Shown: positions 1-5,174, counted from the first letter of the stretch. The stretch: DNA of 5,885 bases from Pseudomonadota bacterium (GCA_022572105.1 JACZWN010000201.1:1-5885), one strand, 5' to 3'. Numbers and translations: made by a program. Notes: generated from the letters alone by a model not told the origin.

Positions 1-2
1 CA

Positions 3-746
3 TCGCGTTATCCACGGCGCGTATTCCTGCCATGGGTTTACCTTTTTTTCGCCTCGAATGCCCTGATCTTCTGGGTCGTTTTCTCGCTCGCCGTGGACCA
101 GGGCAAAGACTACGTCTGGCTGGGCCGTGTATTTTTTGTCTGGATCAGCGTCTTCAACCTGTTTGTGGTGTCCGTGTTCTGGAGCTTCATGGCCGACATC
201 TATACGCGCGAACAAGGCAGGCGACTGTTCGGTGTTATCGCGGCAGGCGGCAGCGTCGGCGCCCTGCTCGGCGGCGAGACCCTTGCCGAGCTGCGCGCCG
301 CGCTGATGGAGGCCGAGTTGGCCGAGGAGGCGGGCATCAGCCCCCGGGTCTCGCCCTTCGCCGAGGTGCGCGCGGCCGGCGCCCTGCTGCAGCGCGCCGA
401 CTTCGCGCTGCCGGTGGCCGACGTCGACACCATCCCGGTGACCTATCCCGACGCCTTCGCGCTGATGCGCGACCTGCGCGGCATGGGCGAGAGCAACGCC
501 CTCGTCGCGCGCCGCCGGACCCCGACGCGCCGCGCCACGCTGGCGCGCGCCGCCGCGATCTATGCGGAGAAATTCGGCCAGGCCGACGGCCGCGTGCCGG
601 CGACCTTCCAGGTCATCACCCTGACCGCCTGGGCGCCGCACCCTTGCCAGCCCAAGGCGCTGGCGCCGGGCAGCGCCCGCACCCGCCTCGCCGATGCCCT
701 CGGCGCCGAGGAATTCCCCACCGGCGACAAGGCGCGGCCGAAGTAG
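3..746 (+). CDS. Chimeric partial ORF: ATP/ADP-translocase-like membrane segment fused to NDUFAF5-like methyltransferase C-terminus
   Basis: The frame is open from the left edge and codes for 247 residues before the TAG stop; no start is visible. Residues 1 to about 88 are hydrophobic and look like the NTP/NDP (ATP/ADP) translocase-related transporter family: PRRVFLPWVYLFF, WLGRVFFVWISVFNLFVVSV, then FWSFMADIYTREQGRRLFG and IAAGGSVGALLG. From about residue 90 the protein changes to a soluble type: GGETLAELRAALMEAE, VADVDTIPVTYPDAFALMRD, LRGMGESNALVARRR, FQVITLTAWAPHPCQPK and a TRLADALG end. This matches the C-terminal half of NDUFAF5/BioC-like SAM-dependent methyltransferases; the SAM-binding Rossmann half is missing. 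GC content rises from about 54% (1-240) to about 75-80% at the same place. The product is unlikely to be a working transporter or methyltransferase. It is either a recombined pseudogene or a misjoined contig. Identity of the two pieces is fairly sure; the biological reality of the fusion is not. Confidence 0.75.
   Translation, partial: SRYPRRVFLPWVYLFFASNALIFWVVFSLAVDQGKDYVWLGRVFFVWISVFNLFVVSVFWSFMADIYTREQGRRLFGVIAAGGSVGALLGGETLAELRAALMEAELAEEAGISPRVSPFAEVRAAGALLQRADFALPVADVDTIPVTYPDAFALMRDLRGMGESNALVARRRTPTRRATLARAAAIYAEKFGQADGRVPATFQVITLTAWAPHPCQPKALAPGSARTRLADALGAEEFPTGDKARPK
258..278 (+). other. Junction between the transporter and methyltransferase pieces
   Basis: The protein changes family within GALLGGET. 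Translocase relatives read about GALLGP here, and methyltransferase relatives read about LFGGETL, so the shared codons for Leu-Gly-Gly (ctc ggc ggc) could be a microhomology join. Base composition also shifts here. The exact breakpoint cannot be fixed without the two parent sequences. Confidence 0.5.
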
Positions 747-928
747 GCAGGCGCCTCTACGAGGCCGTGGTCAAAGACCTGATCGAGGATTACCGCGCAT
801 TCCTCAAGGTGGAACGAGAATTCACCACAGAGGCACAGAGAACCAGAAAACAAAAAGATAAACCACGAAGACACCAAGACACGAAGAGCACGAAGAAGGA
901 TTTCAGCGCGCGAAGCGCGCAACCATAA
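734..928 (+). pseudogene. C-terminal tail of an unidentified protein, possibly creatininase-like, running into repeat DNA
   Basis: In a frame different from the upstream ORF, 734 to about 820 reads AAEVGRRLYEAVVKDLIEDY followed by RAFLKVE. This is an amphipathic helix typical of a real protein end. The pattern A-x-A-E-x-G-R-x-L-x-E-A-V-V resembles the last helix of creatininase-family amidohydrolases, but I hold that loosely. It overlaps the methyltransferase stop codon, so it would be the tail of a gene whose body is absent. After about 820 the frame continues only through the repeat element (TTEAQRTRKQ...), which gives spurious peptide, and stops at 928. It has no start of its own. Confidence 0.3.
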
Positions 929-1012
929 GGTTCTTCGAGTCCTCCGTGCCTTCGTGTTGAAAAATTCTTGGTTTTTGGTTCTCTGTGCCTCTGTGTCTCT
1001 GTGGTTCCAAGA
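821..1012. repeat. Long imperfect palindromic intergenic repeat element (CACAGAGGCACAGAG / CACGAAG type)
   Basis: The outer arms are a perfect 19-bp inverted pair, cacagaggcacagagaacc at 826-844 and its reverse complement at 977-995. The symmetry extends less exactly into A-rich (844-856) and T-rich (972-976) flanks. The inner arms are related ACGAAG-type words: three copies at 864-896 on the left, and TTCTTCGAG..CCTTCGTG at 931-955 on the right. The centre is the small GC hairpin at about 913. The composition is much poorer in GC than the genes around it. Such words are familiar as dispersed noncoding repeats in several bacterial genomes and give false peptides such as TTEAQR or HRDTEAQR. 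The element lies between converging genes and could act as a bidirectional terminator or be a non-autonomous mobile repeat. No ORF for a transposase is present. Confidence 0.75.
906..920. terminator. Apical GC hairpin of the palindromic repeat; possible bidirectional terminator core
   Basis: The sequence GCGCGC-GAA-GCGCGC forms a six-bp stem with a GAA triloop, placed almost exactly at the symmetry centre of the surrounding palindrome. There is no clean U-tract directly next to it, so it is not a textbook intrinsic terminator. T-rich and A-rich tracts lie further out at 972-976 and 847-856. It would form the tip of a cruciform or of a long RNA hairpin in transcripts from either side. Confidence 0.3.
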
Positions 1013-1027
1013 TACTTTTTCCAAGCC

Positions 1028-2197
1028 TCAGCTGAGAACTTGGCCGAGCACGCCGATGAGCCGCTCCACGTCTTCCTCGTCGTGGTAGAGGCCGAAGCCG
1101 AAGCGCAGGCGGTCGCCGCGGTGGTCGGTGATCACGTTGCGCTCCAGCAGCTGGTGATAAATCGCGCCGGCCGCCGCGGTGCGGAAGGTCAGGAAATGGC
1201 CGCGGTGCGGCGCCGCGACCGGCACCACCAGTTGGCCGGGGTGGAGCGCCGCGAGCCCGAGGGCCGTGAGACCCTCGACGAAGCTCCGCTGCAGGGCGTC
1301 GACGTGGGCGTGAATGTCGCTCACGCTCAGGCCCAGGCCGTCCAGCCAGTCGAGCACCGCGTTCAGGCGGTACAGGCCGACCGGATCGAAGGTCGCGCCC
1401 AGGAAGCGCCGGCCGTCCTCGGGGTAGCCGACGCACCCGCCCTCGCCCTCCTCCAACGCGCCGAAGGCCGCGTACCAGCCGGTATCGCGCGGCCGCGGGG
1501 CGTAACCCGGCGGGGCGTGCAGGAAGGCCACGCCCTCGCCGGCCATGGCGTACTTGTAGCCGCCGGCCATGTAGAAGGCGCGGGCCTCCAGGGCCTCGAG
1601 GTCCGTGGGCAGGGCCAGAAAGCCGTGATAGCCGTCGACCACCACCAGCGTCTCGTCGCCGGGCACCGCGGCAACGAGCGCCGCCGGGTCGGGCACGGCG
1701 TAGCCCGAATCGTAGAACACCTGGCTGAAGTAGACGAGGTCGTGCCCGCCGCGCGCGGCGGCTTGGGCGAAGCGCGCCGGAAAGTCCGCGATCGGCTCGA
1801 CCGGGACCCGTTCGACGCGCGCCAGCGCCGCCTCCTCGAGCCGGCGCATCTGGCGCGCGAAGCTGTGGAACTCGCCGTCGGTGCCGAGCACCGCGATCGG
1901 CCGCCCGGCGGGCAGGGCGGAGAGCAGGCGGTTCAGCAGGCCGTGGGTGTTGGGCGCGAAGGCGATGTCCTCGGGCCGGCTCAGGTTCAGGACCCGCGCC
2001 ACGCGCCGCTGCGCGCCCGGGTAGACTTCGGCGAAGATCAGGTCCCACTTGCGGTCGGCCAGGCGCGCCGCGTCGAGCCAGCAGCGCGCTTGCGCCTCGA
2101 AGGTCACGTCCGGCCAAAGGTGGTGGCTGTGCGCGGCGAAATGCAGCCGCCCCGGCTCCGCCTCCAGGAACCGCCGAAAATGCGCCTTATAGCTCAA
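1028..2197 (-). CDS. Kynureninase-like class V PLP-dependent enzyme
   Basis: The protein has 389 residues and the aspartate-aminotransferase (class V) fold. The PLP-binding lysine is Lys215 in AGGYKYAMAGEG, and the Asp that holds the pyridine nitrogen is Asp188 in VVVDGYHGF. The N-terminus RLHFAAHSHHLWPD (17-30) takes the place of the 'hLxxNSLGxxP' entry loop of kynureninases. The C-terminal VITDHRGDRLRFGFGLYHDE (355-374) closely resembles the kynureninase end, where an Arg binds the substrate carboxylate. A kynureninase would cleave kynurenine to anthranilate and alanine in the cytosol. The gene follows kynA with a 4-nt overlap: its TTG start (2197) shares bases with the kynA TGA. GAGGG (2204-2208) sits 6 nt before the TTG, and homology begins right there, so longer in-frame starts upstream are rejected. 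The protein is shorter than typical kynureninases (about 400-465), and the usual W-D-x-x-H-S active-site motif is replaced by V-D-G-Y-H-G. The substrate is therefore unproven; another desulfurase- or lyase-like reaction is possible. Confidence 0.85.
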   Translation of the reverse strand: MSYKAHFRRFLEAEPGRLHFAAHSHHLWPDVTFEAQARCWLDAARLADRKWDLIFAEVYPGAQRRVARVLNLSRPEDIAFAPNTHGLLNRLLSALPAGRPIAVLGTDGEFHSFARQMRRLEEAALARVERVPVEPIADFPARFAQAAARGGHDLVYFSQVFYDSGYAVPDPAALVAAVPGDETLVVVDGYHGFLALPTDLEALEARAFYMAGGYKYAMAGEGVAFLHAPPGYAPRPRDTGWYAAFGALEEGEGGCVGYPEDGRRFLGATFDPVGLYRLNAVLDWLDGLGLSVSDIHAHVDALQRSFVEGLTALGLAALHPGQLVVPVAAPHRGHFLTFRTAAAGAIYHQLLERNVITDHRGDRLRFGFGLYHDEEDVERLIGVLGQVLS

Positions 2198-2208
2198 GCG
2201 CCGCCCTC
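2194..2208 (-). promoter_or_regulatory. Coupled stop/start (TTGA) and Shine-Dalgarno for the kynureninase-like gene
   Basis: On the minus strand GAGGG (2208-2204) is followed after six bases by TTGA, in which TGA ends kynA and TTG starts the next gene. This supports translational coupling and the choice of the non-ATG start. Confidence 0.65.
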
Positions 2209-3330
2209 GGCGTCCCTTCGGGCACCCCCCTGCGCGCCCCCTTGCGCATAGGAATAACCCATGGCGCGGCGCAGGTCGTCGGGCAGGCCGGGCAGGCGCG
2301 AGCGCGGGATGAAAAAGGTCGAGAGCGCGAAGAGGTCGCCGAAGATCCGGTGCAGTTCGGCCGTGCGGCGCAGGTAATCGTGGCCCGATGAGCCGCCGGT
2401 CCCGACCTTGCGCCCGATCATGCGCTGGACCATGAGCGCGTGGCGGTAGCGCCAGTTGGTCAGGGTCTCGTCGATATCCATGAGCCCGGAGAGCAGCCGG
2501 AACGGCAGTTGGAGCACCGGCTCGCTGCGGTACAGGTTGATGAACAGCGCCGCTTGCAGCGCCCGCCACGACAGGCGCCACGCGCCCTCCTCGACCAGCG
2601 CGCGGTGCCGTGCCTCGTCGAAGATCGAGTCGAAGCGCTGGCGCGAGACCTCGATCGAGGCGAGCTCGCTGTCGACCTCGGCCGCGCTCAGCATCGGGTT
2701 GTCGCGGACCAGCGCGGCGTCCTGTTCCAGCATGTCCACGACCGCCTGCCGGTAGACCTCGCGGAAGTCATACCCGGACACCTGGATGAAGGGTGTGCGC
2801 TCCAGCCAATCCTCGATCTGGTCGCGCAGCGAGGGGCGCGCCTCCGCCGCGCGCAAGCGTACGCGGTCCTCGGGTTCCAGACGCGCATCGACGGGCCGCT
2901 CGTCGAAGCTGACGCGCTCGGCGGGCCTGAGGCCCAGGCGCGTCTCGATCAGGCGGAACTGCAGGCTCTGGAACCCGGAGGCGGGCACCAGCAGGTCGCG
3001 AAAGTCGAGGAAGTCCATGGGCGTCATGGTCTCGAGCACGTCGAGCTGGTGGATCAGCAGCTTCTGCACCTCGACGATACGCGTAACCCCGTGGATGGCC
3101 GCGCCCAGGCCGCTGTCGTCGGTGCGCGGGCCGGAGAAGATGTCCTGGATCCTGTCGAGCTCGAACAGGATGACCTTGAACCACAGCTCGTAGGCCTGGT
3201 GCACGACGATGAACAGCATCTCATCGTGCGCCGGGCGGCCGTGCAGCTCGCTCTGGCGCTGTTGGCAGGACAGCAGGCGCTCGAGCTGCAGGTGCTCGGC
3301 GTAGGTGAGCGGCTTGTCGCGCTTCGCCAT
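2194..3330 (-). CDS. kynA: Tryptophan 2,3-dioxygenase
   Basis: This is a cytosolic haem enzyme that oxidises L-tryptophan with O2 to N-formylkynurenine, the first step of the kynurenine pathway. The 378-residue product shows the family motifs in order. HDEMLFIVVHQAYELWFK (35-52) has His44, equivalent to the distal-pocket His of Xanthomonas TDO. SGFQSLQFR (118-126) has Arg126, the likely substrate-carboxylate ligand. NWRYRHALMVQRMIG (292-306) has His297, the proximal haem-iron ligand. GTGGSSG (310-316) is the flexible loop that closes over tryptophan. The length is nearer to animal TDOs than to the roughly 280-300 residues of well-known bacterial ones, with extra sequence at about 133-185. The tail after about 361 is a Gly/Ala-rich low-complexity extension. 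The ATG at 3330 is chosen because family similarity (LTYAEHLQLERLL) begins directly after it; GGGGG five bases upstream is only a weak ribosome-binding site. It is first in a two-gene operon. Confidence 0.95.
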   Translation of the reverse strand: MAKRDKPLTYAEHLQLERLLSCQQRQSELHGRPAHDEMLFIVVHQAYELWFKVILFELDRIQDIFSGPRTDDSGLGAAIHGVTRIVEVQKLLIHQLDVLETMTPMDFLDFRDLLVPASGFQSLQFRLIETRLGLRPAERVSFDERPVDARLEPEDRVRLRAAEARPSLRDQIEDWLERTPFIQVSGYDFREVYRQAVVDMLEQDAALVRDNPMLSAAEVDSELASIEVSRQRFDSIFDEARHRALVEEGAWRLSWRALQAALFINLYRSEPVLQLPFRLLSGLMDIDETLTNWRYRHALMVQRMIGRKVGTGGSSGHDYLRRTAELHRIFGDLFALSTFFIPRSRLPGLPDDLRRAMGYSYAQGGAQGGARRDAEGGA

Positions 3331-3356
3331 CCGGACCCCCGTTCGCGGCACAAGCG

Positions 3357-3379
3357 GGCGATTTCGGCGCGAAACCGCC
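3357..3379 (-). promoter_or_regulatory. Hairpin in the kynA 5' leader
   Basis: On the minus strand the arms GGCGGTTTCG and CGAAATCGCC flank a CGC loop. All ten positions pair in RNA, one as G-U. It ends 26 nt before the kynA start. It could be an operator palindrome in DNA or a structure that affects translation; which of these, if either, cannot be told from sequence. Confidence 0.35.
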
Positions 3380-3388
3380 AACGCCGGC

Positions 3389-3410
3389 ATCGAATCGCAA
3401 TCGAATCGCG
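3389..3410. repeat. Two tandem 11-bp repeats, ATCGAATCGC(A/G)
   Basis: ATCGAATCGCA is directly followed by ATCGAATCGCG, with ten of eleven bases identical and an 11-bp period, about one helical turn. It lies just downstream of the proposed kynA -10, in the transcribed leader. The one-turn spacing would suit two regulator subunits on one DNA face, but no regulator gene is visible in the window. Confidence 0.4.
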
Positions 3411-3434
3411 CCGACGACTCGGTCCCCGCGGCCC

Positions 3435-3443
3435 ATGATAGCA
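3435..3443 (-). promoter_or_regulatory. Candidate extended -10 promoter for the kynA operon
   Basis: On the minus strand TGCTATCAT matches the extended -10 pattern TGnTATAAT with five of six hexamer bases. No good -35 lies 16-18 bp upstream, as is allowed for extended -10 promoters. Transcription would start near 3428, giving a leader of roughly 100 nt. It is one of few A/T-rich hexamers in a very GC-rich region. Confidence 0.35.
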
Positions 3444-3483
3444 CAAGACGGCGCCGGACTCGCGGCTTGCCGACGCCCCCTCG

Positions 3484-3633
3484 ATGCTGGTGTACTCGCG
3501 GCGCCCGATGGAGTCGTTTTCAATCGAGGAGCCCGCGGGGCCGAGCACTATGCCAGCCGTCGCCGACAGGATCGCGAGGCCGTGCCATATCGCGAGGCCG
3601 TGCCATATCGCGAGGCCGTGCCATGGCGGCTGA
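3484..3633 (+). CDS. Possible small ORF (49 aa) with CsrA-like first residues and Cys-His repeats
   Basis: The ATG at 3484 opens MLVYSRRPMESFSI, which resembles the first strand of CsrA/RsmA carbon-storage regulators (ML-V/I-x-S/T-RR-x-x-E-S-x-x-I). The similarity ends after about 14 residues and the rest of the CsrA fold is absent. The ORF then runs through the 18-bp tandem repeat as IARPCHIARPCHIARPCH and stops at 3631-3633, 11 nt inside the MFS gene. There is no clear Shine-Dalgarno sequence. It could be a decayed csrA piece, a leader peptide that couples translation to the MFS start, or chance. Confidence 0.25.
   Translation: MLVYSRRPMESFSIEEPAGPSTMPAVADRIARPCHIARPCHIARPCHGG
3571..3624 (+). 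repeat. Perfect 3 x 18-bp tandem repeat carrying the MFS ribosome-binding site
   Basis: The unit ATCGCGAGGCCGTGCCAT occurs three times without mismatch at 3571-3588, 3589-3606 and 3607-3624. Each unit holds a GAGG Shine-Dalgarno-like core seven bases before the place where a start codon would begin. Only the last copy is followed by G, which makes the ATG at 3623. In the first two copies the same position reads ATA. The period is six codons, so it preserves every reading frame. It is too short and has no spacers, so it is not a CRISPR array. Confidence 0.9.
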
Positions 3634-4906
3634 ACTCGCCGTGGCCGGCGCGGCGACGCGGCGCAACGCCAAGGTCCTGGCGCTCGTCGCCACCGGGCAC
3701 TTCTTCGCCCATTTCTACGTGATCGTGCTGCCGCCGCTGTTTCCGCTCCTGCGCGAGGAGCTGGCGGTCAGTTACGCCGCCCTCGGCCTCCTGCTCACCA
3801 TGCCGAGCCTGGTCACCATGGTGCTCCAGACGCCGGTCGGTTTCCTGGTCGATCGCTTCGGGGCCAGATGGCCGCTCGTGATCGGCCTGGGGATCATGAG
3901 CGCGGCGGTCGCCGCCGCCGGCTTCGCGACCGGCTATTGGACGCTGTTCGTCCTGATGATCCTCATGGGCGTCGGCAACAGCGTGTTCCACCCGGCCGAC
4001 TACGCCATCCTGGCGGCCCGGATCGAGCATCGGCGGCTCGGGCGCGCGTTCTCTGTGCACACCTTCGCCGGACACCTCGGCTGGGCCGTGGCGCCGGGCA
4101 CCGTGGTGTCCCTGACCGCGCTGTGGAGCTGGCAGGCGGCGCTCGCGATCACCGGACTCTGCGGCCTGGTGGTGGCCCTCGTCATCTCGGTGCACGGCCG
4201 CGAGCTGGATGCCCCGGCGGCGGACGCAGACCCCGGCGCGACGCCGCGGGAGGCGGCGCAAAGCCCCGAGGCCGCGCCCGGCCGCGCCGGCTTTGCCCTG
4301 TTGTTCTCGGCGCCGATGCTGCTGTTCTTCCTCTACATGGTCATGGCCGCGGTCGCCACGGCGGGCCTCAACGGCTTCACGGTGACCGCGCTCGTCAACC
4401 TGCACGGAGTTGGGCTGACCGCGGCCAACGCGGCGTTGACCGCGTTCCTGACCGCCAGTGCCCTCGGCGTGCTCCTGGGCGGTTGGCTCGCCGACCGCAC
4501 GCGGCGCCACGACCTGGTCCTGGTGGCCGGCTTTTGTCTCGCGGCCGCGGTCCTGGTGCTCATCGGCCTGCTGTCCCTGCCGATCGCAGGCGTCGTCGCC
4601 GCCTTGACGCTGGTCGGCCTGGCGCAGGGCGCAATCCGGCCCTCGCGCGACATGATGGTCCGCGCCATCGCCCCGGCCGGCGCGGTCGGCACGGTCTTCG
4701 GCTGGGTGACCACGGGCATGTTCGTGGGCGCCGCGCTGGCGCCGGTGTTCTTCGGCTGGCTGATCGATCGGAGCCTGGAGAGATGGGTCTTCATCCTGGC
4801 CGCGCTCGCCATGCTTCTGGCGCTCGTCGCCGCCCTGCTCGGCAACCGGCGGGCGCAGCAGGCGCGCGGCGGCGGCCGCGGACCGGTCTCAAAATCCCCG
4901 TCTTAA
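3623..4906 (+). CDS. Major facilitator superfamily transporter
   Basis: A 427-residue inner-membrane transporter with about twelve hydrophobic segments in two halves, joined by a charged, Ala/Pro-rich cytoplasmic loop at about 192-222. MFS motif A appears in the first half as GFLVDRFGARWPL (73-85) and in a looser form in the second as GGWLADRTRRHDL (286-298). GVGNSVFHPADYAIL (116-130) is like the fosmidomycin-resistance (FSR)-type and related MFS exporters. The substrate cannot be read from sequence. Next to kynA, an aromatic compound such as tryptophan, kynurenine or anthranilate is plausible. The ATG at 3623 is chosen because GAGG lies seven bases upstream and the hydrophobic protein starts soon after; the frame is open much further upstream but codes there for nothing recognisable. 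The C-terminus (410-427) is a basic Gly-rich tail. It leads the plus-strand operon; the next gene begins 19 bases after its stop. Confidence 0.9.
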   Translation: MAAELAVAGAATRRNAKVLALVATGHFFAHFYVIVLPPLFPLLREELAVSYAALGLLLTMPSLVTMVLQTPVGFLVDRFGARWPLVIGLGIMSAAVAAAGFATGYWTLFVLMILMGVGNSVFHPADYAILAARIEHRRLGRAFSVHTFAGHLGWAVAPGTVVSLTALWSWQAALAITGLCGLVVALVISVHGRELDAPAADADPGATPREAAQSPEAAPGRAGFALLFSAPMLLFFLYMVMAAVATAGLNGFTVTALVNLHGVGLTAANAALTAFLTASALGVLLGGWLADRTRRHDLVLVAGFCLAAAVLVLIGLLSLPIAGVVAALTLVGLAQGAIRPSRDMMVRAIAPAGAVGTVFGWVTTGMFVGAALAPVFFGWLIDRSLERWVFILAALAMLLALVAALLGNRRAQQARGGGRGPVSKSPS

Positions 4907-4913
4907 AATCAAT

Positions 4914-4919
4914 GAGGAG
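4914..4919 (+). promoter_or_regulatory. Strong Shine-Dalgarno for the AtzG-like gene
   Basis: GAGGAG lies six bases before the ATG at 4926 in an A-rich context. It is the best ribosome-binding site in the window and supports this small ORF as a real gene. Confidence 0.7.
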
Positions 4920-4925
4920 TTCGCC

Positions 4926-5174
4926 ATGACCGACGAGGAACTGGCCGCCTTGGCGCTTTGGCTGCGCCGCACCCAGGAGATCGATCTCGACCCGGCGGAT
5001 TTGCGCGCGCCGGCCGCCACGGCCGGGAAGTTCGGCGCCCTGGCCGGGCGCGCGGCCGCCGAGCTTGCCTTCGGCGCCGAGCCTTCGGGCTTCGGTTTGG
5101 CGACCGGCGACTTGAAACGCGGCGATTTGAAACCGGGCAACTTGAAACGGACCGGTGGCGGCGATGCCCGATGA
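4926..5174 (+). CDS. Small AtzG-like (DUF4089-like) protein, probable amidase partner
   Basis: An 82-residue protein between the MFS and amidase genes. Residues 1-57 look like the AtzG/DUF4089 small-subunit pattern: an N-terminal helix (TDEELAALALWLRRTQ), an LDPADLRAP turn, a second helix (FGALAGRAAAELAF), then an acidic-Pro-Phe end, GAEPSGF. AtzG is known to bind the amidase AtzE, much as GatC supports GatA, and such genes typically sit directly before an amidase gene, as here. The match is from pattern and context, not alignment. The C-terminus (61-75) is three tandem pentapeptides GDLKR, GDLKP, GNLKR encoded by a 15-bp repeat, which normal AtzG proteins do not have as far as I know. The start has a strong GAGGAG; the stop lies 11 nt inside the amidase gene, suggesting translational coupling. 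Confidence 0.65.
   Translation: MTDEELAALALWLRRTQEIDLDPADLRAPAATAGKFGALAGRAAAELAFGAEPSGFGLATGDLKRGDLKPGNLKRTGGGDAR
5106..5150 (+). repeat. 3 x 15-bp in-frame tandem repeat in the AtzG-like gene
   Basis: Units at 5106-5120, 5121-5135 and 5136-5150 share GGC(G/A)A(C/T)TTGAAAC(G/C)(C/G) and code for G(D/N)LK(R/P). The TTGAAA core is strikingly A/T-rich for this genome and uses the Leu codon TTG, rare in the genes around it. The substitutions between units show that it is older or less exact than the 18-bp triplicate upstream of the MFS gene. Confidence 0.85.

Larger units (their letters stand above)
3331..3622. other. Divergent intergenic control region between kynA and the MFS gene
   Basis: This 292-bp stretch separates two divergent operons. 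It contains the kynA promoter candidate, a leader hairpin, an 11-bp direct repeat, a tiny CsrA-like ORF and the 18-bp triplicate, each listed separately. I found no convincing -10/-35 pair for the plus strand. GTGTACT preceded by TGCTG (3485-3494) is the nearest and is weak. Confidence 0.6.

Noticed and set aside
821..1012. Small proteins with TTEAQR / HRDTEAQR sequence
   Set aside because: These peptides come from translating the dispersed repeat; both strands give them because the element is palindromic, and there is no ribosome-binding site.
1005..1025. TTCCAAG direct repeats (1005-1011 and 1019-1025) as a target-site duplication of the repeat element
   Set aside because: Both copies lie on the same side of the element and no matching copy is found at its left border.
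903..2117. Long minus-strand ORF of 404 codons opposite frame to the kynureninase-like gene
   Set aside because: It is an Arg/Pro/Ala-rich shadow in a shifted frame of the real gene and runs into the repeat element; no family motif.
968..2251. Plus-strand ORF of 427 codons across the kynureninase-like gene
   Set aside because: Antisense shadow caused by high GC; begins inside the palindromic repeat and shows no recognisable domain.
2198..2581. N-terminal extension of the kynureninase-like ORF
   Set aside because: It lies inside kynA in another frame, and family similarity starts only at the TTG at 2197, which has a good ribosome-binding site.
2440..3438. Plus-strand ORF of 332 codons across kynA
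   Set aside because: Antisense shadow of a well-recognised dioxygenase gene.
3331..3444. Upstream ATG choices for kynA (for example at 3444)
   Set aside because: The extension has no TDO similarity and would span the proposed promoter and leader hairpin.
3305..3622. Upstream start for the MFS gene at 3305
   Set aside because: The extension overlaps the start of kynA, is Arg/Ser-rich without similarity, and the ATG at 3623 has a well-placed GAGG.
3571..3624. CRISPR-like array
   Set aside because: Units are 18 bp and directly adjacent without spacers; it is a simple tandem repeat.
3548..4510. Minus-strand ORF of 320 codons opposite the MFS gene
   Set aside because: Charged, His/Arg/Glu-rich antisense shadow of the hydrophobic transporter.
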